From an uncultured Prevotellaceae bacterium (GTDB lineage Bacteria; Bacteroidota; Bacteroidia; Bacteroidales; Bacteroidaceae), in the NCBI GenBank assembly GCA_900313845.1, contig OMTC01000160.1, forward strand, positions 1 to 5,102: 5,102 nt of DNA. Reading direction: 5' to 3'. Made by a program: the position numbers and the translations under genes. How positions within the stretch are numbered: the first letter of the stretch is position 1; each line of letters begins with the position of its first letter. This document shows positions 1 through 5,102 of this stretch, piece by piece. A model generated the notes under the pieces. That model was not told the DNA's origin. It did no database searches and saw only the letters and a list, made by a program, of their open reading frames with translations.

Positions 1-2255
1 ATTCTATCTACCTCAGGAGTATCTACGAATGCACACTGCACACGCACTGGATCGGCACTCTGCAAGTAGAGCATATCGCCTCGTCCAATCAATTGGTTGG
101 CACCTGGACGGTCGAGGATAATACGTGAATCCATCATAGCCGAAACCTTGAATGCCACACGTGCAGGGAAGTTAGCTTTGATGGTACCCGTAATGATATT
201 CGTGGTAGGACGTTGCGTAGCGATAATCATGTGAATACCCACGGCACGAGCCAGCTGGGCAATTCGGCAGATTGGCAATTCTATTTCCTTACCTGCTGTC
301 ATAATCAAATCACCGAACTCATCCACAATCACCACATAGTAAGGCATGTAGTCGTGTCCTTCAAGCGGATTCAACTTGCGAGCCTTGAACTTCTCATTAT
401 ATTCCTTGATGTTGCGCACCTTGGCTTGCTTCAAGAGCAAGTAGCGGTCGTCCATCAATTTGCAAAGCGCATTCAGAGTCTTCACAACGCGCTGATTGTC
501 AGTAATGATAGCATCCTCTTCGTCTTCCAACTTAGCCAAGAATTGGTTGGCAATCGGAGCATAAATGCTGAATTCCACCTTCTTCGGATCAACCATCACT
601 ATTTTTAGTTCTGACGGATGTTTCTTATAAAGCAAGGAAGTAACAATGGCATTCAGTCCTACAGACTTACCCATACCCGTTGCACCTGCCACAAGCATGT
701 GAGGAGCCTTTGCCAAATCCACCATAAAGACCTCGTTGGTGATGGTCTTTCCCATCGCACAAGGCAACTCCATCTTCGACTCCTGATAGGTCTTGCTATT
801 CAGGATGCTATACATCGAAACAATGGTCTTCTTCTTGTTTGGCACCTCAATACCGATGGTTCCCTTACCAGGAATTGGTGCGATGATACGAATACCTTCC
901 GCTGCCAAACTCAAAGCAATATCGTCTTCCAAGTTGCGAATCTTGCTGATACGCATACCCTCGGCAGGCGTGATTTCATATAGCGTGATGGTAGGACCGA
1001 TGGTAGCAGTAATACTGCTGATTTCCACACCGAAACTTTTCAGCACATGGATGATGCGATTCTTGTTAGCCAATTGCTCAGCAGCATCAATCTGTGGATT
1101 GCTATCCTCACGCTTATCGAGCAGGTCGAGCGTTGGATATTTATAATACATCAAATCCTTCTTAGGGTCGTAAGGAGTCGTCAAGTCGTTGTGCTCAATG
1201 CCGTCACCCTCTTCAGTGTCAGCCGCTGCCACCATCGTGAAATCAGGATCGGCATTATCCTTCTTCTTTCCCTTCTTATCGTCTTCGTTTTCGTTATCGT
1301 TTTCGTCCTTCTTGCTACTCCCCTCGCCCATTGGAGAGGGGTCGGGGGTAAGGCTTAGATCGGGAGTGAGGTTATTATCATTATCTTTCTCCTTCGCATC
1401 CAACTCGATGAGATTTCCTTCATCATCGAACGCATAGGTTGTAGGTGTCTCATTGGTGAAATTCTCAGGTGTATCGGTTTGAGGAATATTCAAATATTCG
1501 CCCTCACCTTCTTCACCTTCACCATCTTCCGATCCGTTTCCACGATGCTTCAACTTCACCGAAAGATCATCCTTCATTTTCTTCAATCTGCGGAAGCGGA
1601 AGAAGTCTGTGATTTGCTCCACGGTGCTAACACCCAAGTAAATCAACACGATAAGCGTTGAAAGCAGGATGATGCCGTATGTTCCAACTTCACCCACAGC
1701 ATTAATCAGCAAAGCATGAATACGGTCTCCATGTCCACCTCCCAACTTCACGTGGCATTCTTCAATTCCAGGAATCCATTTGCTCACCACTGCCAAAACG
1801 ATGCTCAACCACACCATCAGCAATGCCAACTTCACGAACAACTTGAATATCTTGAATTTGAACGAGCCAATCAATTGCAACGAGAGGAATATCAGGAAGA
1901 TAGGAATGAGATACGATGCCAAACCAAACTGTTCGTTGATAAAGAAGAACGACATCATCAATCCAAACTTACCACCAGCATTCTTGATTTTGATGCTTTC
2001 GTCCAACACATCTCCATTCTGCAAACCTTCGCAGAAACTAAAGTCCTGAGCACCCGAATAGATGTAGGAACTAAAAGAGAGAATCATGAAGACAGAAATA
2101 AACATCAGCACCATTCCGATGATAACGCGTGCTATCTTCCAACGCGAAATCACCTCTTCGTTCCGCCCCTTTCCGTTACCAGAAGAAGCCTTTCCTCCCT
2201 TTGTTTTACTTGTCGTCTTCGCTTTTGTATTTGTTTTCGTATTCGTCTTTGCCAT
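1..2255 (-). CDS. ftsK: DNA translocase FtsK/SpoIIIE, partial (C-terminus beyond left edge)
   Basis: This is a septum-anchored, ATP-driven double-stranded DNA pump that clears and aligns sister chromosomes at division. 751 residues are visible. A Lys/Thr-rich cytoplasmic tail (1-40) is followed by four hydrophobic helices at about 41-64, 113-131, 137-158 and 188-210, the FtsK 4TM domain. A charged, disordered Asp/Glu/Lys/Gly-rich linker covers about 220-365, the alpha domain about 380-480, and the RecA-like motor starts near 490. Walker A is GATGMGKS (524-531, Lys530, Ser531), with Met where Ser or Gln is more usual. VDPKKVEF follows at 555-562. Walker B is VVIVDE (641-646, Asp645/Glu646). 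ATQRP (679-683) and GRGDMLY (724-730) are also present. The DNA-reading gamma winged helix must lie off the window. The ATG at 2255 is chosen because it opens the typical basic tail and no in-frame ATG was seen just upstream. There is no clear Shine-Dalgarno sequence, which is normal in Bacteroidota. A REP-like insertion sits in the linker (residues 296-312). The family call is very secure. Confidence 0.97.
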   Translation of the reverse strand, partial: MAKTNTKTNTKAKTTSKTKGGKASSGNGKGRNEEVISRWKIARVIIGMVLMFISVFMILSFSSYIYSGAQDFSFCEGLQNGDVLDESIKIKNAGGKFGLMMSFFFINEQFGLASYLIPIFLIFLSLQLIGSFKFKIFKLFVKLALLMVWLSIVLAVVSKWIPGIEECHVKLGGGHGDRIHALLINAVGEVGTYGIILLSTLIVLIYLGVSTVEQITDFFRFRRLKKMKDDLSVKLKHRGNGSEDGEGEEGEGEYLNIPQTDTPENFTNETPTTYAFDDEGNLIELDAKEKDNDNNLTPDLSLTPDPSPMGEGSSKKDENDNENEDDKKGKKKDNADPDFTMVAAADTEEGDGIEHNDLTTPYDPKKDLMYYKYPTLDLLDKREDSNPQIDAAEQLANKNRIIHVLKSFGVEISSITATIGPTITLYEITPAEGMRISKIRNLEDDIALSLAAEGIRIIAPIPGKGTIGIEVPNKKKTIVSMYSILNSKTYQESKMELPCAMGKTITNEVFMVDLAKAPHMLVAGATGMGKSVGLNAIVTSLLYKKHPSELKIVMVDPKKVEFSIYAPIANQFLAKLEDEEDAIITDNQRVVKTLNALCKLMDDRYLLLKQAKVRNIKEYNEKFKARKLNPLEGHDYMPYYVVIVDEFGDLIMTAGKEIELPICRIAQLARAVGIHMIIATQRPTTNIITGTIKANFPARVAFKVSAMMDSRIILDRPGANQLIGRGDMLYLQSADPVRVQCAFVDTPEVDR
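1318..1371. repeat. GC-rich REP-like palindromic element inside the ftsK linker
   Basis: About 54 bp with roughly 65% G+C sit in an AT-rich, acidic-linker coding stretch. The core is an inverted repeat: CCCCTC (1320-1325) pairs with GAGGGG (1336-1341), with an inner CC/GG pair around ATT. It is followed by two imperfect copies of a 12-mer, TCGGGGGTAAGG (1342-1353) and TCGGGAGTGAGG (1360-1371), 18 bp apart and identical at 10 of 12 positions. In the ftsK frame it encodes LTPDLSLTPDPSPMGEG (residues 296-312). Peptides of the form 'TPDPSPxGEG' are familiar to me from many unrelated Bacteroidota proteins as the translation of a dispersed palindromic repeat; that is recollection, not a search. The element keeps the frame open and lies where an insertion should be tolerated. 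Confidence 0.75.
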
Positions 2256-2388
2256 GTAGTATTTGAACGTCTTTTTTAGCGCATTTGTCGTGAAATGATG
2301 AAAATGAAAGTACGTGAAAAATCATCCGAAAGTATATTCGTCATCCTTCATTTTTTCATTCTTTATTGAAATTGTGTCGTATTCTTTG

Positions 2389-2396
2389 CAAATTTA
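2389..2396 (-). promoter_or_regulatory. Probable ftsK promoter, Bacteroidota -7 element
   Basis: The minus strand reads TAAATTTG, a full match to the Bacteroidota sigma-ABfr -7 consensus TAnnTTTG. It lies 134 bp upstream of the ftsK ATG, giving an expected leader of about 125-130 nt. No good TTTG -33 element is seen at the usual 19-21 bp upstream, so this is a half-supported promoter. A weaker 7-of-8 match, TACTTTCG, lies nearer the gene at 2327-2334. Confidence 0.38.
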
Positions 2397-2438
2397 GCAA
2401 AAATCCCCCGCTTTGCCGCATTTCTATTTCATTTTTTG

Positions 2439-2456
2439 ATTTTCTTTAAAGAAAAT
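2439..2456. repeat. Perfect 18-bp AT-rich palindrome upstream of ftsK
   Basis: ATTTTCTTTAAAGAAAAT is a perfect loop-less palindrome of 9+9 bp centred between 2447 and 2448. It lies 184 bp upstream of the ftsK start and 43 bp upstream of the candidate -7 element. Without a loop it is a poor RNA hairpin, so a site for a dimeric DNA-binding protein is more plausible. Its AT-only character, apart from one C/G pair, means chance is possible in this AT-rich stretch. Confidence 0.5.
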
Positions 2457-2666
2457 TATGCATAAACCAACAAACTGGCACAAGCAAAGCACCATTTCAC
2501 ATCGAATGAATCCCGTATTTCTCCCAAATATATCACATCCACCTCTTCGAAAATTTTACAATAGTATTTTACAACTTTAAAACCTTCGGCATTTTGATGA
2601 CAATTCCGTACAAGAAAAACGCAGTTTCGCTTCTTTTGAAGTTCCACTGCGAACGGACCATTACGA

Positions 2667-2829
2667 TATAGGGGACGCACTGCTACGCTATAGGGGACGT
2701 ACTCTTACGTTATAGGGGATTTACAAATGTTTTATAGGGGATTCACGACAGCGATATAGGGGACAAACTGCACCTAATCCCCTATGCCATTTTACAAATG
2801 TTTAATGGAAACTTTTCTTCATCCCCTAC
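2667..2829. repeat. Phased array of TATAGGGGA: five direct copies at 22-bp period plus two inverted copies
   Basis: Five exact copies of TATAGGGGA start at 2667, 2689, 2711, 2733 and 2755, so every start-to-start distance is exactly 22 bp, with 13-bp spacers. Two copies follow in the opposite orientation: TCCCCTAT at 2778-2785 (exact for the 8-bp core ATAGGGGA) and TCCCCTAC at 2822-2829 (7 of 8). Their core positions continue the same 22-bp ladder, with the rung at 2800-2807 empty. Spacers 1 and 2 resemble each other (9 of 13 identical, CGyACT..TACGy); the others differ. The 22-bp step is near two DNA turns and is not a multiple of three, which argues for repeated protein binding on one DNA face and against coding. 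The 9-bp unit is too short for CRISPR. The function is unknown. Confidence 0.85.
2720..2803. repeat. 13-bp direct repeat pair TTTACAAATGTTT
   Basis: TTTACAAATGTTT occurs exactly at 2720-2732 and again at 2791-2803, 71 bp apart. The first copy is the entire spacer between the third and fourth TATAGGGGA units. The second lies between the two inverted units, largely just before the empty rung of the ladder. It may mark a partial duplication of the array or be a second recognition motif. Confidence 0.7.
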
Positions 2830-2860
2830 CCAACTTTCGTTCCAGTGGGAAGCAAATGAA

Positions 2861-2890
2861 AGGTGAGGCCATCATAATGTAGCCTCACCT
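2861..2890 (-). terminator. Terminator-like hairpin of the phosphohexomutase gene
   Basis: The arms AGGTGAGGC (2861-2869) and GCCTCACCT (2882-2890) form a perfect 9-bp, GC-rich stem with a 12-nt loop. In the minus-strand transcript it begins 38 nt after the TAA stop of the phosphohexomutase gene. The downstream tract is only moderately U-rich (TTCATTTGC), so intrinsic termination may be weak. It would separate that transcript from ftsK. Confidence 0.7.
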
Positions 2891-2928
2891 CTTCTTGAAT
2901 CAATTTGATTTCCAAATGTGGGGAAATC

Positions 2929-4671
2929 TTAGATGCCGAGCGACTTGCAAATTGCTGCAACGGTGTCTTCTGCTTTCTCACAAGCAGCCTTGTAGTCTGC
3001 AGCTGTCTTCATCTCGCCTGGAGCTTCTACGTAGAACTTAATCTTTGGCTCAGTACCAGAAGGACGAACACTCACCTTCGTGCCATTCTCTGTGAAGTAC
3101 TGGAGAACGTTGCTGGTGTCTGGCATGTCGAGCTTGCACTTATTGCCCTGAGCATCACATGCTTCGAGTGTCTTGTAGTCCTTAGCAAGGATAACAGGTG
3201 AACCAGCCAATTCCTTTGGAGGATTAGCGCGGAAGTTCTCCATCATTGCCTTGATTTCGTCTGCACCGCTCTTACCTGGCTTCACCACGTTGATAGCCTT
3301 GTTGTAAGAGAAGCCATACTCGAGATAAATGTCCATGAGCACATCGTAGAGCGTCTTGCCCTGGTCCTTAGCCCAAGCACAAATCTCTGCAAGGAGAGAA
3401 CAAGCGCTGACAGCATCCTTATCACGAACGAAGTCCTGAGCAAGGAATCCATAGCTTTCCTCACCACCACCGATGTAAGTCTTCTTGCCTTCGTTGAGAC
3501 GAATCTCACGAGCAATCCACTTGAAACCAGTGTAGCAATCCACCATTTCAACACCCTTCTTATCTGCAACTTTCTTGATGAGCTCAGTAGTAACGATGGT
3601 CTTCACGATGAATTCGTCACCCTTCATCTGACCCTTTGCAATGCGGTTGTTGATAATGTAGTAGAGGAAGAGGAGGCAAGTCTGGTTACCATTAATGAGC
3701 ACCCATTCGCCCTTGTCGTCCTTGCAAGCCATACCTACGCGGTCTGCATCTGGGTCGGAAGCCATCACGATATCAGCATCAATTTTCTTAGCGAGGTTGA
3801 TGGAGAGTGTCAGAGCCTCTGCATTCTCTGGGTTTGGAGAAATAACTGTTGGGAAGTTACCATCCTTTATCATCTGCTCAGGTACGCAGTTCACATTCTC
3901 GAAGCCCCACAACTTGAGTGAATCAGGGATAAGTTTGCGGCCTGCACCATGAATTGGAGTATAGACGATAGAGAGGTCCTTCTGGCGCTTAATGACTTCA
4001 GGGTCGATAGAGATACCGTGAATCATATCAAGATAAACCTTATCCACTTCCTCACCAATAATGGTAATCAACTTGTCGTCACCCTTGAACTTGATGTCCT
4101 CATAGTTCACCTTGTTGACTTCGTCGATGATGCCCTTATCGTGTGGAGCAAGCACCTGTGCACCATCATCCCAATAAGCCTTGTAGCCATTGTACTCACG
4201 AGGGTTGTGGCTGGCAGTGATATTCACACCACTCTGGCAACCGAGGTGACGAATAGCGAAGCTCACTTCTGGCGTTGGACGAAGGTCGTCGAAAAGATAA
4301 ACATAAATGCCGTTAGCAGAGAAAATCTGAGCACAAGTCTCAGCAAAAAGACGAGAATTGTTGCGGCAATCGTGACCTATCACCACACTAATCTTATCGC
4401 GTCCTGCAAAGTTCTTGTTCAAATAGTTGGCAAGTCCCTGAGTTGCAGCACCTACCGTGTAGATATTCATGCGGTTTGTACCAGCACCCATGATGCCACG
4501 GAGTCCACCTGTACCAAACTCAAGTGTCTGATAGAAGCTATCGATGAGGCCCGACTTATCTTCTGCCTCAATCAAAGCCTTGGCAGCAGCCTGAGTGTCA
4601 GCGTCAAAAACTGGGTCAGTTGCCCACTTCTGAGCAACTTCCGTACATTGCTTTAATAATTCTTGATCCAT
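2929..4671 (-). CDS. pgcA: Phospho-sugar mutase (phosphoglucomutase/phosphomannomutase, PgcA type)
   Basis: This cytoplasmic alpha-D-phosphohexomutase interconverts glucose-1-phosphate and glucose-6-phosphate (possibly also the mannose phosphates), linking glycolysis to glycogen and to nucleotide-sugar and cell-surface polysaccharide precursors. All four family signatures are present in order: the N-terminal EFGTGGLRG..GAGTNRMNIYTV region (51-73); the phosphoserine loop TASHNP (152-157, Ser154); the Mg-binding loop DPDADR (306-311); the sugar-specificity loop GGEESYGF (402-409); and the phosphate-binding loop RPSGTEPK (536-543). The 580-residue length matches the long PgcA/YhxB-like group (B. 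subtilis PgcA is about 580), not the 450-residue PMM/GlmM group. The ATG at 4671 gives a normal N-terminus. Its leader is AT-rich without a Shine-Dalgarno sequence. The gene lies 56 bp after the dipeptidase gene with no clear terminator between them, so the two may be co-transcribed. Substrate preference cannot be read from the sequence. Confidence 0.96.
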   Translation of the reverse strand: MDQELLKQCTEVAQKWATDPVFDADTQAAAKALIEAEDKSGLIDSFYQTLEFGTGGLRGIMGAGTNRMNIYTVGAATQGLANYLNKNFAGRDKISVVIGHDCRNNSRLFAETCAQIFSANGIYVYLFDDLRPTPEVSFAIRHLGCQSGVNITASHNPREYNGYKAYWDDGAQVLAPHDKGIIDEVNKVNYEDIKFKGDDKLITIIGEEVDKVYLDMIHGISIDPEVIKRQKDLSIVYTPIHGAGRKLIPDSLKLWGFENVNCVPEQMIKDGNFPTVISPNPENAEALTLSINLAKKIDADIVMASDPDADRVGMACKDDKGEWVLINGNQTCLLFLYYIINNRIAKGQMKGDEFIVKTIVTTELIKKVADKKGVEMVDCYTGFKWIAREIRLNEGKKTYIGGGEESYGFLAQDFVRDKDAVSACSLLAEICAWAKDQGKTLYDVLMDIYLEYGFSYNKAINVVKPGKSGADEIKAMMENFRANPPKELAGSPVILAKDYKTLEACDAQGNKCKLDMPDTSNVLQYFTENGTKVSVRPSGTEPKIKFYVEAPGEMKTAADYKAACEKAEDTVAAICKSLGI

Positions 4672-4727
4672 AATAGAAATTGTTTTTGTGATATGAATTT
4701 ATTTTAATTGAAAGTATCTTATGAGTT

Positions 4728-5102
4728 TTATCGTGTTAAATAACGGTTTCCTGTTTCACGGATGACTTTCTTCCAATAATCCTCAGAATAGCCTGGGCGA
4801 ATCACTCTGCCACCATAGCCATACTTCGAGCGGGTAAATTTACCATCTTTTGTTTCCTTCAGCACCATGTCGTTATGTTTCACCACAAGGAACTGGAAAA
4901 GCTGTTGCCAACGGTTCATCATCCTATCAGCAGCATCAAGACTATACTTTGTGAGCAAAGCCACAGCCTTGTCATTTTTACGCTCGTAGAACGACTTGTT
5001 CTTGTCGTTATTCTGCTCGTAGAACGCCATTGCTTCCTTCTCCACTGCCATTTGCTGCTGTTTGTAGTACGACTCCAATTCATCGAGCGCAGCGCGAAGG
5101 TC
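4728..5102 (-). CDS. Probable C69-family dipeptidase, C-terminal fragment (start beyond right edge)
   Basis: The visible 124 residues and TAA stop are the end of a longer gene. The frame is open to the right edge, and no ATG occurs within the first 17 visible codons, so the true start lies outside. The tail has a charged, Gln-rich helical stretch (DELESYYKQQQMAVEKEAM), then LLTKYSLDAADRMMNRWQQL, a LVVKHND segment and a closing RPGYSEDYWKKVIRETGNRY. This order (a 'YS..A..RW' helix, 'FLVVK', a 'DGKF' turn, then 'PGY.E.Y...I..ETG') resembles the C-termini I know from Bacteroidales secreted C69 dipeptidases, which cleave short peptides. The catalytic N-terminal Cys and any signal peptide are off the window, so activity cannot be judged. 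The identification rests on the tail alone. Confidence 0.68.
   Translation of the reverse strand, partial: DLRAALDELESYYKQQQMAVEKEAMAFYEQNNDKNKSFYERKNDKAVALLTKYSLDAADRMMNRWQQLFQFLVVKHNDMVLKETKDGKFTRSKYGYGGRVIRPGYSEDYWKKVIRETGNRYLTR

Larger units (their letters stand above)
2256..2928. other. 673-bp intergenic region between the phosphohexomutase gene and ftsK
   Basis: No convincing gene is seen here. From the ftsK side it holds: an A/T-rich leader with a TAnnTTTG promoter element (2389-2396); a perfect 18-bp palindrome (2439-2456); a minus-strand reading frame of 74 codons (2456-2680) with no ATG, only a GTG inside the repeat array, and no ribosome binding site; the 22-bp-phased TATAGGGGA array (2667-2829); and the terminator-like hairpin of the phosphohexomutase gene (2861-2890). 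The gap is long for two genes on the same strand and unusually rich in repeats. It could therefore be a dispersed repeat or the remnant of a small mobile element, but no terminal repeats or target duplications were recognised. Confidence 0.7.

Noticed and set aside
1318..1371. Intrinsic terminator inside ftsK
   Set aside because: The stem is GC-rich but has no U-tract on either strand, and it lies in the middle of an intact coding frame.
213..2279. Several plus-strand open frames of 60-187 codons
   Set aside because: All are antisense to ftsK, whose minus-strand frame reads unbroken through them with full FtsK motifs.
2458..2580. A plus-strand 40-codon frame starting with ATG between the palindrome and the array
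   Set aside because: It is short, with no ribosome binding site and no recognisable product, and sits opposite the minus-strand open frame; chance is the simplest explanation.
2667..2763. CRISPR array
   Set aside because: The repeat unit is only 9 bp and the spacers 13 bp, spacers 1 and 2 resemble each other, and no cas gene is nearby.
2667..2763. FtsK-orienting polar sequences (KOPS/SRS-like) because the units are G-rich and next to ftsK
   Set aside because: KOPS-type motifs are scattered over the chromosome, not packed at a fixed 22-bp step. The Bacteroidota motif is not known to me, and adjacency to the gene is no evidence of function.
3282..3569. A 95-codon minus-strand frame within the phosphohexomutase gene
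   Set aside because: It is an out-of-frame shadow of the same strand; the Arg/Ser/Leu-rich product has no features of a real protein.
3949..4656. A 235-codon open frame on the plus strand opposite the phosphohexomutase gene
   Set aside because: It lies wholly antisense to a gene whose every family motif is intact. Its translation shows no recognisable domain, and long antisense frames are common opposite codon-biased genes.

Overview
The window looks like a piece of a Bacteroidales chromosome, most likely Prevotella or Segatella. The evidence is the FtsK and phosphohexomutase sequences, a C69-type dipeptidase tail, a TAnnTTTG-type promoter element, start sites without clear Shine-Dalgarno sequences, and a GC-rich palindromic repeat that encodes a 'TPDPSPxGEG' peptide. 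The genus is inferred from protein resemblance only; no search was run.

All three genes are on the minus strand. In the direction of transcription, from right to left, they are: (1) the C-terminal 124 residues of a probable C69-family dipeptidase (4728-5102, its start is off the right edge); (2) after 56 bp, a complete 580-residue phosphoglucomutase/phosphomannomutase of the PgcA type (2929-4671), followed by a terminator-like hairpin (2861-2890); (3) after a 673-bp non-coding gap, the first 751 residues of the DNA translocase FtsK/SpoIIIE (1-2255), which runs off the left edge before its C-terminal gamma domain. The genes have unrelated housekeeping roles: peptide hydrolysis, sugar-phosphate interconversion, and chromosome segregation at the septum. 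The first two may share a transcript. ftsK appears to have its own promoter.

The most unusual part is the gap between the mutase gene and ftsK. It holds a ladder of a G-rich 9-mer, TATAGGGGA. Five exact direct copies have a start-to-start period of exactly 22 bp (2667-2763). Two inverted copies follow, with the core on the same 22-bp register (2778-2785 exact, 2822-2829 with one mismatch) and one rung skipped. The spacers are 13 bp, and one whole spacer recurs downstream. The period is not a multiple of three and is close to two helical turns, so a phased protein-binding array is more likely than coding sequence. Next to it are an ATG-less, cysteine-rich reading frame on the minus strand and a perfect 18-bp AT-rich palindrome, 184 bp upstream of ftsK.

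A second oddity lies inside ftsK. A roughly 54-bp GC-rich, REP-like palindromic element sits in frame in the disordered linker between the membrane and motor domains and is translated as LTPDLSLTPDPSPMGEG.
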